Shown here in pieces: positions 1 through 28,560 of a stretch of DNA of 64,000 nt. The stretch lies in assembly GCA_024362935.1 (NCBI GenBank), contig JANCRA010000017.1:2232001-2296000 (forward strand). The letters are read 5' to 3'. A model generated the notes under the pieces. It was not told the origin of the DNA and did no database searches. It was given only the letters and a program-made list of their open reading frames with translations. The DNA is from Setophaga petechia. Its lineage: Eukaryota; Chordata; Aves; Passeriformes; Parulidae. The position numbers and the translations under genes were made by a program. Within the stretch, counting starts at the first letter, position 1, and each line of letters starts with the position of its first letter.

Positions 1-2096
1 CTCTCAGAGCTCTGCTGGGGCTGTTCTCCAGGCAAGGCTTGGCTCTTTTTGCTGTTTATGGAAGTGCCAGGTTTGGGGGTGTCACAGGTGCAGGAGGAGG
101 GGCCCTTAGTGGGCACAGCAGAACCCTCCCCAGTGTGGGCATTGTGGAGCAGTCCCAGCTGGACCAGTTGTGTGGTGGCTGCAGGGTGAGGCCGGAGCTC
201 TGAGGGAGGATTTGCACCTGTGCTGCTCCTGTCTGAAGTTTGCAGTGGAATTTGGGGCTGTGCAGGTACTTTGGAGCAGGGAGAGTCACAGGAGCTCATT
301 CCAGGAGCTGCTCCTTGCCTTCCACAGCAGGGAGAGAGCAAGGAATAGCAATGCCAGTGAATGATGAGTGGGATTAACTTCTGTGCCTGAGGAAGGAGCT
401 TTTCCTCCAGGCTTTGCTGTGTGGGGACTGAAACTAGCCAAAGTGCTGACTCATCACTTTATAAGCTGTTCAGGGCTGGAATAAGCTGGAATTGCCTTAT
501 CAGAAAAGCCAGGCTGTCTTTGGAGCCATGGGGCTGATATTCCTCTAAAATCCCAACCTTTCTATCTCCCTGAGCACAGCAGGAGCTCCTGCCTGAGCTT
601 TTGCACATTGCTGGGGTCCAGAATCAGCTGAGGGGGTTCAGTGCTGACAGAGCCCTTCCCTCCCTGATCCCATGGGATGTGAGGGCTGACATTCCCTGCT
701 GGGATGTCCTCCAGGAGGTTCCTGTGTGAGGCAGAGATCAGCCCCAGCTCCAGTGCAGCACTCAGACAATCCTGGAGAGGGAGGCTGTGCTTCCAGCAAA
801 ACCAGGGCCAGCTTTGACTGTGGCCAGCCTGGAACCTCCTGGGAAAGTCCCCCTGAGGAGAAGGTGGAGGAGGAGGAGCTGCTGGATTGTTGCTGTCACC
901 AGGAGTTGTGGCTGCCCAGGTGGGGGTGGCAGTGTCAGACTGGCTCCCTGTGCTGCCAGAAATTGAACTCCTAACCAGAAGAAAATCAGGATTTAAGCAG
1001 CTACGTGGGTGATCATGGAGCAGAGCTGATGTGAACAGTGACTGAAATCCCTGCAGGAACAGCAGAGCTCAGGTCCTGATGCTGACTGGGCCTTTAGCCT
1101 GGAGTGGGCTCGTGCTGCTCTCACCCACCCCGAGCTGTGCAGGCACCAGGGGATCCCTGGGACCCCAAACTGGGGGGACAGTCTGAGAGGAGTTCCTGTC
1201 CCTTGTGAGGGGAATGGAGGGGAGGGATGGCAGGAATGGTGCTCAGGATGAGCAGCAGAGGGGCTGGCAGCAGCAGAGCTGTCACTGAGGGCTCAGCTGT
1301 GCCCAGGAGGTGACAGGGGACATCCTCTGGGATGGCACTGGGACATGGGATGGCTCCTGGCTCTGCATTCCTTTGGGGAGAGCAGTCAGCCCACTCGGAC
1401 TGGCCACTTTCTCCACCTGGAGTGCTGTTCCCTAACTGTTGGCTGCTTGAGGCTCCTGTTTTCCCTGGCTCCTGCTTTTTGAGGCTCCTGTTTTCCCTGG
1501 CTCCTCTTTTCCCTGGCTCCTGTTTTCCCTGGCTCCTGGTTTTTGAGGCTCCTGTTTTCCCTGTCTGTTCTTGCAGGAATGTGCCCCCTGTTGACAGAGT
1601 GACCAAATTCTTCTTTGTCTGCTTAAAAAAAACAAAAAGCCCAAAAGTTTCTCTCCTCAATTTAGTAAAAAGACACCTCATAAGATCTTTAAGACTTCAC
1701 CTCAGACCTAGAGCTACCCAATTAGACAGAAACCAAGAGGTTCTGCCTAAGTAATTCAGCAAAATAAAAAGAAAACAAAAGAAATAATCACTTTTATAGT
1801 GTTTTAACAACAGTACAAACCTCTTACCCCTAACTCAAGTTTTTCTCTGTAAGAAAAACTTATTTATTTTGCCTTTTATTTTATTTTGCCTTTTATTAAA
1901 TTTTATTAAATTATTTTTTATTACCTTTGTTATTTTGCCTTTTATTAAACCTTTTTCTGTTTCCAACACAACCTCAAAACCCATCCTACTAATTTTAAAC
2001 CATTCCAAGTAGCAGAGTTACCTCAAGTGTAACAAATTCCTCTTAGAGCTCATAAGACCAAGCTGAAGGAGTACAACATGATGTTCTCTGTTGCAG
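1..2096. other. VAMP7: VAMP7 intron sequence
   Basis: No VAMP7 upstream exon was recognised here. It contains a short minisatellite at 1446-1566 and an AT-rich low-complexity stretch at about 1740-1960. Confidence 0.6.
1446..1566. repeat. Minisatellite, about 16-20 bp units (ggctcctgttttccct type)
   Basis: Six to seven imperfect copies of ggctcctgttttccct, some interrupted by a ttttga variant. Confidence 0.85.
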
Positions 2097-2187
2097 AAAT
2101 ACCACTCAGAGAGCAAGGGCCCAGACCAGGTGGCAGAGACACAGGCCCAGATCGATGAACTCAAGGGGATCATGGTCCGGAACATAG
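2097..2187 (+). CDS. VAMP7: VAMP7 exon: start of SNARE motif
   Basis: Acceptor ttgcag at 2091-2096 and donor gtactg from 2188. Encodes KYHSESKGPDQVAETQAQID then ELKGIMVRNI. The last base is the first base of a split Asp codon completed in the next exon. Confidence 0.95.
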
Positions 2188-5000
2188 GTACTGCCTCCCT
2201 GGGAAATGCTCCCTGCACTGCTTTCCTTTGGGCTTTGGCTCTTGCCAAGTCTGCCCACTCAAAATAGAGGGTGAGATCTGGAATTGAGCAGAATTCAGTC
2301 CCAGAGTGCAGCCTGTGGGATGTCAGGCTGTTCCCTGAGGGCCTGGGTACCCCAGGAAGGCTGGAAGCTGCAGCCAGGAGCTCCTGGCTTGGGTTTGGGT
2401 GTTGGGAGCAGCTTGTTGTCCTGGGAATTTCACCTTCAGAGCTGGATTTTTTTGTCTCTTCTCTCCAGACCTTGTGGCACAAAGAGGAGAGAAACTGGAG
2501 CTGCTGATTGATAAAACAGAGAATCTCGTGGATTCGGTGAGTCTGGGGAAGTCCTGGAAGGGGGGAGGTTGTGTTACTGCACCAGGGAGGTGGGGACAGC
2601 TGCTGGAGACACTTAAAGGACACAGAGGAATCGAGGCCTGCAGGAAATCCTTTCCCCTCCAAGCTGTTCCCCAGTTTGGGAAAGCTCCAGCTTCCCCCTG
2701 CTCCCTGTGCCACAGCCAGCCCAGGGTGACACATCCCTGTCCCCATCCCTTGTGCCCAGGGTGGGGAAAACCCTCTCATTATCTGCAGTGATAGGAGAGA
2801 GAAAATCCCAGTTCACACTTCCCTGGCTGAAGGCAGCTGCCTGCAAATAAACTGGAAAATGTGCATCTGTGGAGTTGTTCTGATACCAGCAGGGAAAGTG
2901 TGGCTGATTTAAAATTAAAAAAGCTGAGTTGTTGCATCTAAATAATCTTTAAAGACTCTGGAGCTTCTTGGAGTATTTCTGAGGAAGTGAAGACTAAAAA
3001 AACCCTAAATTAATGTAATTATAAAGCAAAGTGCTGTGCACTCTGGAAGCTTTTTGTCTTTCCTTTGGGAATCCCTGGCCCTGGCTCAGCATCCTCCTCT
3101 GCAGCATCCTGGCTTGGTGCCCAGCTCCTGTGGCATCCAGTCCTTGGGCTGGGAGAGTGCCAGGAGCTCCTGTGTGTGGCTGTGGGGATCCAAACATCCC
3201 TGAGCTGTCCCAGAGCCCTCCTGCTTTGAAGGCAGCAGAGCTGCCTGGAGTTTATCCAGCAGGGAGCAGTCCTGGAGCTCCCAGGTGTTCAAACCTGTCC
3301 TCAGGTGGTGGCAGGGCTGAAAGCTCAGGTAAAGCTTTAGGGAAAGGGACTGGAATTCCTTCAGCAGCTGGGCTGAGCTCATGGAGGACCTGTCCCAGGG
3401 AGTGCAGACTTTTGGAAAGCTCAGGGAGATGGAGGGATGGAACGTCCTTCAGTGGGAATGTCCCACAGCCCAGGAGGAAGCATCCCTGCAGATCCAGGGC
3501 TGGTGTTCCCCACCTTGGGAATGGGCCCCAAGGCAGAACTGCAGCTCCCAGGATGTGGTTCCTGCCTGCTGCAGCCTCTGGAGGGTGGTTTGTGGGAAAA
3601 GCTGGCACTGCCCAGTGGGATGAGCTGCTGGAGTGGCTGCTTCCAGGGGCAGGTGCATCCTGCCTGAGCTGAGCAGGAATGGCTGCACTGACCCAGCCTG
3701 GGGGGATTTGGGATCATTTGGTGCCCCAAGCCTATTTTGAATGTGTGGAATTGCAGGGTACAGAGAGGACACTTGGGATGGGACAAGCTTTCCATAACAG
3801 GTTACCCAGAGCAGCTGGGGCTGCCCCTGGATCCCTGGCAGTGTCCAAGGCCAGGTTGGACCCTGGGGCTTGGAGCAGCCTGGGACAGTGGGAGGTGTCC
3901 CTGCCATGGCAGGGGTGCCACTGGATGAGCTTTAGATCCCTTCCAACCCAATCCATCCTGGCATTTCCCTTGTTTTCCCTTGCAGTCAGTCACTTTCAAA
4001 ACCACCAGCAGGAACCTTGCCCGAGCCATGTGTATGAAGAACCTCAAGCTCACCATCGTCATCATCATTGTGTCCATTGTGAGTGTGCAGCCTGGAGCTG
4101 CTGTGCCAGGCTGAGCCCCTGCCAGCTCCAAACCCCTCTCACTGCCCTGGGATCTTCGTGTGCCCAGCTCTGCCTGGGAGGGCAGAACCAAGGCAGGGCC
4201 TCCTGATGGGCTTCTGTGAGGAGGGTGAAGGGCCTGGGCAGTCAGTACTGCAGGAGTGCCTGGAGGAGAGGAGGCTCAGGGGGGACCTTCTGGCTCTACA
4301 AGCACTTGGAAGGAGGTTGTGATGGGGTGGGCATTGGCCTCTTCTCCCAGGCAAGTGGGGAAATGGGCTCAGGTTGCATTGGGGCGGTTCAGGTTGGATA
4401 TTGGGAAAAATTCCTTCCCTGCCAGCCCAGGGCAGTGCTGGGGTCACCACGGAGGGGTTCAGGAAAGGAGTGGATGTGGCACTTTGTGACATGGTTTAGT
4501 GGACGTGGGGGGATTTGGTCAAAGCTTGGACTCTATGATCGTGGAGGTCTTTTCCAGCCTTTGTGACCCTCTGAGAGGAGATGGGGACACCGTGTCCAGG
4601 AGCTGCCCCTGCTTGCCCCAGGAGCAGCTGAGGTGCCCTGCTTGAGCTGGGATGGCTTTTGAGCTCTCAGCCCTGGTGGGATCTTGTTCTGTGACTCTGA
4701 AGTGGCTTTTTTGGTGTGACAGTTCCCCTCCAGCTGTGAGGGATTGTGGGTGGAGCAACTGCAGGGTCAGGGTGGGAAGCACTTTGTCACCTCCACGGGG
4801 ACTTGTCAACTGCAGGGGTGTGGAGGGACAGGAGGGTGTTAGACAAGTTCTTCAAGGCTTTGACCATCTGGGGTTTCCATGTCTGTGCTGTCGCAGTCAG
4901 TGAATGCTGGGATCCCCCATTCCCTCCCCAGGTGATCCTGTACATCATCCTGTCAGCTGTGTGTGGCGGGCTGGCCTGGCCCAGCTGTGTGCAGAAGTAA
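2097..5000 (+). CDS. VAMP7: VAMP7, R-SNARE, 3' part of gene (4 coding exons)
   Basis: VAMP7 (TI-VAMP) is a longin R-SNARE that pairs with Qa/Qb/Qc SNAREs to fuse late endosomes, lysosomes and secretory vesicles with target membranes. Coding join seen here: 2097-2187, 2469-2536, 3986-4078, 4932-5000. All junctions are GT/AG and the frame is continuous. The exons encode the run-in ETQAQIDELKGIMVRNI, the SNARE zero-layer arginine in LVAQRGEKLELL, the heptad KTENLVDSVTFKTTSRNLAR, a hydrophobic anchor LTIVIIIVSIVILYIILSAV and the short luminal tail ending WPSCVQK and TAA. About 95 residues are visible. The longin domain and first exons must lie upstream of base 1. The tail and SNARE motif match the known VAMP7 family closely, so the assignment is firm. 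Whether a second VAMP7 copy exists elsewhere in the genome cannot be judged. Confidence 0.96.
2469..2536 (+). CDS. VAMP7: VAMP7 exon: SNARE zero layer
   Basis: Acceptor ctctccag, donor gtgagt. Encodes DLVAQRGEKLELLIDKTENL and VDS. It carries the arginine that marks R-SNAREs. It ends in phase 0. Confidence 0.95.
3800..3962 (+). mobile_element. CR1 LINE 3' fragment
   Basis: Carries the CR1 3'-end hallmark (gtgtccaaggccagg ... ggtgtccctgccatggcagg ... ccttccaaccca). It ends just before a VAMP7 acceptor. Confidence 0.85.
3986..4078 (+). CDS. VAMP7: VAMP7 exon: end of SNARE motif and start of membrane anchor
   Basis: Acceptor ttgcag, donor gtgagt. 31 codons encode VTFKTTSRNLARAMCMKNLK followed by the hydrophobic LTIVIIIVSI. 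It lies directly after a CR1 fragment in the preceding intron. Confidence 0.95.
4370..4565 (+). mobile_element. CR1 LINE fragment
   Basis: Starts with the CR1-typical ggttggatattgggaaaaat and ends with ggaggtcttttccagcct. Intronic in VAMP7. Confidence 0.75.
4932..5000 (+). CDS. VAMP7: VAMP7 last coding exon
   Basis: Acceptor tccccag. 22 codons plus TAA finish the membrane span and the luminal tail CGGLAWPSCVQK. Confidence 0.95.
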   Translation: MILYIILSAVCGGLAWPSCVQK

Positions 5001-6604
5001 CTGGAGCTGGAGCTGCTCACCAGGAGATGAGGCAGAGTGTGAAGAAGGAACCTCCAGAGTGACTCCTGCCTGTCACCACTGCCACCTTCCACCTCCCATC
5101 CCTCCAGGACTGCAGACTTTTTGCCTTATCACCCAGACAGACCCAGCTGGTCGCTGCTCTGCAGCTGTGACCTCAAGAGTGGGCTGGGTTAACTACTTGA
5201 AAGGATTTTTGTGTTCCTTTTGCTGTCCCAATGCCACCCCTGGGTGGGTTCTGTGCATGCTGGCCCCGTGTCCGTGTGGCTTCCCCTGGCTGGGGACAGA
5301 GTGGCTGCAGCTCTCCCCCTGGGCTGGAGCTGTCCCACAGAGCAGGTTCAGGGTGGGCTGAGCCAAACTGACAGGGACAGGTGGGTTTGGGTTCCACAGA
5401 GCCTCTCCTGCACATCTGGCCACGTCTGGTGGCTCCCAGTGCTGCACCGCGGGGAGGTCACGGTGTCCCCCTGGTAGGAACAAAAGGGGTCTGGGCTTTG
5501 TGCACTCACAGGTGGAGGTGCTGCTGCTGGGGACACCTCCCTGTTCCTGCAGTGACCCTGCAGGCAGGAGGAGGGTGTGGGGTCACCTCAGGGTGTCCAA
5601 TGGCTGCCTCTTCATCCTCACTTCTTCCTCATCTCCCCCTGGGCTGGAGGCTGAACGGACACAGCACCGGGGCCGCTCGCACACGGTTCAGGATCTGCTT
5701 CCTCACAGATGATTTCTCCTGCTCTTCTTTGGAGGCTGGACTGCAATGAATTAATTCTGGCACTGGCTACGGTGAATTTGGGGCCAGTCTGGTTTGCTGA
5801 GGTACCAGGGAGCTGCTGCTTGTGCTTCTGGAAGGTGTGCACTGAAACTGGAGGACACACAAGTGGTGGAGTTGGTGGCTGGTGACTTTCCCCAAGGTCT
5901 GAGGGAGAAAGGCTCTGCCAGAGGATGAACGTTCTCCTGTGGGAGGATTTCAAACCAAACCCAAGGCTGGTAACCAAATGCAGGCTCAGGGGTGCTGTTT
6001 CTGTGCCAGCTCCACATCTCCATCCCAAGCCAGGCCTGGCTGAGGAGCTGGAGCTGCTGGGGCCTGGGAAAGGGCTGGGGGCACTCCTGCCCTGGAGCTG
6101 AGGGGCTCCTTTCCCAGGAGAAAAATGGAAACACACTTCAGGGGGAAAGGAATCTGCTTTTGGCCCAGAGAAGTCGAGGGATGGAAGGGGAGGCTTCTTT
6201 TGGTGCCATGAGGTCCTGGTGACACTGGCAGGGTGGGGAGGTGGCACTGACCATGGAGCTCCCCAGCAGGGCCCAGCTAAAGAGTTACAGTCTCCTAGGA
6301 ACAGTGGCTCCTTTGGATTTGTCTTCTGCTAGGCTGAAGTTTCACCAAGGGTGGTTGGCTCTTGGTATCCACAAAGTGCCAGTGGCCACTGGCACCTGCT
6401 TCTTTCTGTTCTGAATGTGAAGCTGGAGCCCCCTCCCTGCAGCTCCTCCTGCAGCCCCAGGTCCAGCTGTGCATGTTTTAGGGATCGTGCTGTACCATGT
6501 TCATTTGGATGATTTGTCTTATGTACAAACAATTTTTAAAGAAAATCCTTTCCTTCTCGAGGATGCACTGAGGCATTAGTGTAAAAAACCATTACCTTGA
6601 TTTC

Positions 6605-6610
6605 AATAAA
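6605..6610 (+). terminator. VAMP7: Poly(A) signal, proximal, VAMP7
   Basis: Canonical AATAAA, 1.6 kb after the VAMP7 stop. Confidence 0.6.
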
Positions 6611-7917
6611 ATTCCTGTACAGAAAGCAGAGTTCCATGGTTCTGTGGAACACCTACCTTAGGAATGCTCTGTGCTGATGCAGGGGGGTTTTGGAAGCAGG
6701 CTTGTGCTTGGGGATGAGGGAGTTGGATTTCCTCTTGGACTTGCAGAAGTTGTTGGGAGTCGGTGATTGTTGCCTCAGTTTGAGGCAAAGCTGCATTTTA
6801 CTGGTATCAGCCAGGGCTTGGGATGATAGAGAATATTGGGAGCTGAAGTGAGATCATTTGGTGTGAGAATAGCTCAGAAAAATGAAAGGATAAAATTAAA
6901 CTAACAAACAGCTCCTGTGTGTGCTGGTTCTGTCAGAGCTGTGCTGTGTTCCCTCCTGGAGGGGGACAGCCTCTCCCAAGTGCCTGTCAGCATCAGGTGT
7001 GTACTGGAAACACCTGGAAATCCAAACAAATCCAACCTCAGCACTTTCCTGCTGCTCTGCTCAGCCTGGAACTGCACCCAGGCCTGCATCTCCACAGCCA
7101 GCCAGGCTGGAAAACACAGAAACAATCCCACCTGCCTGAGTGGCTCTAACTGGGATGTAGCCTTCAACCAGTGAATATCTGACTCTTGCAGGAAGTTTCT
7201 GTTCTTCACCTACTGTTACATGTCCCTGGAAGAGCAGCAGTGCTTGATTCAGGTGGGTGGAGAAAGGCAGTGCCTGGAAAATCTGCTTTGGAACACAGGG
7301 CACAGAAAAGGCAACAGGAGAAGCCTCCAGTAACAGAGAAATCAGAGATGTTGCTGCTCCTTTACCTTTCTGTGCCCTGGGAAGATCAGTGTGAGCAGGG
7401 TCCAGCTGTGCCAGCAGGGAGAGGTCTCAGAAAAGTGTTCTGGGTGAGGGAAGAGCCTCAGCAGGGCAGTGCTGGCACCCCATGGAGCTTTACCAGGGTG
7501 GGAGGGACAGCCAGGGACAGAGCAGCAGCTCCAGCTGAGCCTCCTGGGCCCCTTCTCTGCCCTGTGAGTGCTGCTGGTGCCAGCCCTGGCCTGGCAGGGG
7601 CTGGGTGGTGGCACAGGGACACTGCTGGGCCCCTCACAGCACTGGGGACACAACTGCCTCTTCCTCTTTTCCTGGATCACAAGAGATCCCTGCAGTGCAG
7701 AACTTCCCCTGTGCTGCTTCCTGCCTTGGGTTCTGCTCAGGCCACGTGTGGAGGTTTCAGAAATGGCACACACCGAGTGCCTTGTCCTGATCTCTGAGGA
7801 ATTCAAGGTAAATCTCACTCCCTGCATCCTACCAGACTTTACTGAGGCCCTGTTTATCCTTGCAGAGCTCTTTCCTGTCAGGAGAGGCCTCGTTTGTGGT
7901 ACAAAACTCAGTGTTGG

Positions 7918-7923
7918 AATAAA
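7918..7923 (+). terminator. VAMP7: Poly(A) signal, distal, + strand
   Basis: Canonical AATAAA facing the minus-strand signal at 7952-7957, 28 bases away. Confidence 0.5.
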
Positions 7924-7929
7924 GCAGAT

Positions 7930-8873
7930 CTATTTCAGCACCATAACATTTTATTAAACTACACTATCAAAGTCACATTGATGGCAGGGAGAACATTGCT
8001 ATCAGTGCATATTTCCTGGACTAAGACTGTATTTGTAGCATCCAGCACTTGCTGAGGAAAAGGACACTGGAACAGAATCCCTAAGAGACAGTAGAAAACT
8101 TCTACAAAAGTCAGGGCAGTTGGGAACCAGCTGAGATCTCCAACACTTCAGGACAAAGTTGTGAGGAAAAGGGATTTTTAAAAATTTACTCTTAAGTGGT
8201 GTTGAGCTGACTCAGCTGAGGTAAGGTGCTGGTGCCCAGCAGTTTTTAACTGGCATCCCTGTCCCTGCCTGTTCACACCCCACACAAATATTGTGTACTG
8301 CTCCTCATGACCTGTGCTGACACCTGGATACAACAGCTCAGTGTTCTACAGTTATAAAAACCTGCTGCAGCTCTAGACCAAACAATAAAAAGTAGCAGAA
8401 ATACATTCTATACAGAAGTAAAAAAAAAAACCAACAAACCAAACCCAGTTGAATTCCAGACAAATATTAGAGCACATCAGGTTGGATTTAAAAATCTCAA
8501 ATCTAACACCTATGTCACTATTTCTACTCCCCACGAGCTCTGCCACAGCACCAGCTCAGAGCTGCTTCTGGCACTGAGAGACACCCCCAGCTCTGCAGCA
8601 CCCCTGGGAGGGGATGGTGACAGCCCTTCCCCAGGGCTGCAGCTGGGGTGTGGATGAAATAAGGCTTTTCCAGTCTTCCTGGGAAGACTCAGGGTTCAGT
8701 GAAGGGTGGGAGCTGTGTGTCCCAGCCCCGGCTCCTGGCAGAGCAGAGGGAGGTGGGAGGTGTGGAGAGCACAGAATGAGGGGTATGTACAGCAGTCTGC
8801 AGGGACAGGGTTCTCTCCCAGTGAGGTCATGCCCAGCCAGCTGGGATCTGCTCCACAGAGGTGTTCTGGGCTC
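7930..8873 (-). other. SLAIN-family 3' UTR
   Basis: Sequence between the stop codon (8874-8876) and the minus-strand AATAAA. No coding exon is visible. Boundaries are inferred from the signal. Confidence 0.55.
7952..7957 (-). terminator. Poly(A) signal of the SLAIN-family gene
   Basis: AATAAA on the minus strand about 0.92 kb after the SLAIN stop codon, the first canonical signal met downstream. It implies a SLAIN 3' UTR of about 7.93-8.87 kb. Confidence 0.6.
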
Positions 8874-25757
<16,884 letters not shown>

Positions 25758-27599
25758 CCTCCAGGGCTCCCACTGCAACCACCAAACACAGCACAGAGCC
25801 ACGAGAGACTGAGAATCAAACACCGAAAATTCTGCCTTTTCTAATGACACTGGGGTGGAAGGTGTCTGAATTTCATGCAAACCCAAAAAAATGACTGAAA
25901 TTAGGGTTGAACGCTGTGAAGCCCACAAATTCCTCTTTTTGAACTGCAAGGATGTGCAGCTGTTCTGCTATCAATGAGTTTAATAGAAGGAAGCTGATTT
26001 AATCCCCCACAATAGTTTAGTTTCCATCTGTTTACCAACAAAATACTTGAGAAAAGCACTGATGGAGCAAAGTCAGGAAACATCATTAACAAGGTGCTGA
26101 CGTCAGACAACAACAGCATCAAGAAAATGGTGAAAACATCCTTTGTTCATTACCAGGTTTATCCTGGAAAAGCAGAAAAAACTTGGAAAAATTTCTGTAT
26201 CACCTTATGCCAAAGTAACAACAGGAACTGCAGTTACTGTGGTACATGAGAATAAGCTTAAGTAATGCTTTTACTGGTATATTTTCCTGTTAAAATTGAA
26301 AAGAGAGGTGTGTAAACGGGGAAAAATAAAAAACCCCAACTTAAGATTACACACTCCACTAAGCCAAAAAAAAACATAAAGTGCATTTCACACTAGTTTC
26401 ACAACATGGGCAAACACTGCTTTTCCCCTCCACTTGATTTACATGAATTCTCAGTTTCACTGGGCACATTCACTTCCAAACTGACTCTTCACTGAAAACC
26501 CCTAATACTGAAAATCCCTTAATTAATGGTCCACAGAGCAGTAAAACAGGTTAAAAGTCAGAAATCCTCTCTGTTTTGCAGGAGGGCAAACTGACTGTGA
26601 GAAGAGGGGGTGAGTCAACACAGCCAATTCAAAGTTTACAAATTGATGCACTTGTTACAACTGCAATCAAACCCGGACTTTTTGTGGCTGTGGATGTTCC
26701 TCCCCCTCCCTCTGCTGCCTGAACATGTCATCTGTTCTTAAGTGACAGCGGGCAAAGGAAACCACAAAAACTCAGTGTCACACAAAGCAAGGTTACAAAC
26801 AGACACTCCCATAGGCACCTTACCATCTCTGTATTATTTAGGCACTTGTAACAGCAACAGCTGGGCACACTTATTTCAAAATACATTTTGTTTTGTTGGG
26901 GATTTTTTACTTGATTTTTTATTATTGTTTTGGTCCTCTATCTGCAAGATGTAAATTTTCAACTTCCGCTCAATTTAATAAAAAAATACAAACAGCCCTT
27001 AGGAAGAGCTGTGAGGAACAGAGCACACTTTCCACCCATATTCTAAACCTGGGCCAGTAAGCAGCACTACTGAAGGCGTTTTGCTTTGGGGAAAGGAAAT
27101 TTACTGTGGAGTTACCAAGCAATCCCATTCCCACCCATGTGCCAGCTTCAAAAAGCTCCTCACGTGGATTCCCACTCCTCCAAACCCACAGGATCCCCTC
27201 GGGTAACTGCACTGTGGTTTCCAAAGAGATCTCCGAGGAAGGGGCAGTGTGATTCCCAGAGATATCCCAAAGCTCAGCAACTCTGAGGATGCACCAGTGG
27301 AGCGTTCCAGGAGTTCCACTGTCCAAAGCAAAACAGCGGCCCAAGGAGGGAATTAAGGACATGGGTCACCCAAAAAATCGGTTCCCTTCCAAGGGTGAGG
27401 AGCTGCAAAAAAACCTCACGTGAGGAAAAACACACCTTGAGGGGGAAGAGCAGCTGAAAAGCGTTCAGTCTTTCCCCACAACCACTAAGCCTAAAAAGCA
27501 CCCAAAAAAAAAACCCCGCAAAGACATGCGGGGGAAGAGATACAAACCTGTGAAAGTTAATTTCATGGTGTAACGGGGGGAGGAAATAAAACACGTTTA

Positions 27600-28560
27600 G
27601 AAGAAGGCAAAAAGGCGGCAGCCGTGAGCGGGTCGGAGACAATAATTCGGAGTTTGCCGAGCACACATCCGGGTGTCTCACCGAGGGTAACGGTCCCCTC
27701 ACCCCGCGGGTGCCGGGGCCGGGGGGCTCGGGGGGCTCCGAGAGCGGCAGGGGCTGGGGAGGGCGAGCGAAGGGACGGTGGAGGGGCTGCCATGGGGTTG
27801 GGGGGTCTTGGGGCAACGATGGCCATGGGGCTTACGGGGGGTGCAGGCTCTGGGGAGGCTCTCAGGGGCTCTGAGAAGCAGGGGGAGGCTGTGAGGGGAC
27901 TCTGATGGCCATGGGACTGCGCGGGGGGCTCTGGGGGACACTGATGGCCGAGGGGCTGGAAGAGCTGGAGGGGAGGCTGTGAGGGGGCTGCGGGGCTGTG
28001 ATGGCCATGAGCGCTGTGAGGGCTCTGAGAGGCCGGAGGGTTGGATGGCCGGGGGGCTGTGGGAGCTCCGTGCAGCTCCGAGAGCCGGCGGGGTGAGGCA
28101 AGGGACGGGCTGAGGCTCTGCGGAGGGCTCTGAGCGGGCTCCGATGGCCGCGATGGGGGAGCGCGCTGTGCGGCACCGGCGGACGCGACCCCCGCGGGGG
28201 GCACGGGCGCGGCCGGTCCGCACCGAGCGCGGCAGAGCCGAGCGCGGCGGGCACCTCCCCCCTCGGACGGTACCTGGATGGATGGACGCACGGACGGCCG
28301 GACAGGCGGATGGCGGTCGGTCGGAAGGCGGGCGCCCGCCCGGTCGGTGCCGGTGCCGCCTTTCTCCGGCGGCTCAGCCCGGCCCGCGAACGGCGGGAGG
28401 CGCCGCCCCCGCCCCTGTGTGGGGAACGGGGGATGGGGGCGCTGCGCCTGCGCGGGGCCGCCTCAGGCGGCGGCGGGCGGGGGGCGGCACCGGGAGCGAG
28501 CGCGGGCAGCCCCGGTGAGGGTACGGGAGTGAGGCGAGAAGGGCGGGCCAGGGCTAGGGG
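27600..28560 (-). promoter_or_regulatory. CpG island, probable SLAIN-family promoter
   Basis: Very high GC with frequent CpG and GC-box-like runs, unlike the flanking sequence. It sits 2-2.5 kb upstream of the first coding exon of the SLAIN gene. Function is inferred from composition and position. Confidence 0.7.
28274..28400 (-). other. Putative non-coding exon 1 of the SLAIN-family gene
   Basis: A consensus donor (ccatccag/gtaccg, exon end 28274) lies in the CpG island and could join the exon 2 acceptor at 25773. The 5' limit is a guess. Confidence 0.4.

Larger units (their letters stand above)
5001..7945 (+). other. VAMP7: VAMP7 3' UTR (short and long forms)
   Basis: No coding exon is supported downstream of the VAMP7 stop on the + strand. 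AATAAA at 6605-6610 would end a UTR of about 1.6 kb. A second AATAAA at 7918-7923 would extend it to about 2.9 kb and run it into the 3' end of the opposing SLAIN gene. The UTR extent is inferred from the signals only. Confidence 0.6.

Noticed and set aside
1121..1681. 186-residue minus-strand frame with GKQEPGKRGARENRS repeats
   Set aside because: Arises from the ggctcctgttttccct minisatellite in a VAMP7 intron.
7186..7957. 203- and 129-residue + strand frames between VAMP7 and the SLAIN gene
   Set aside because: No domain or exon chain. They lie in the presumed long VAMP7 3' UTR.
27563..28291. Ser/Pro-rich 242-residue minus-strand frame in the CpG island
   Set aside because: Several frames are open on both strands because of GC richness. 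It does not connect in frame to SLAIN exon 2 and shows no motif.
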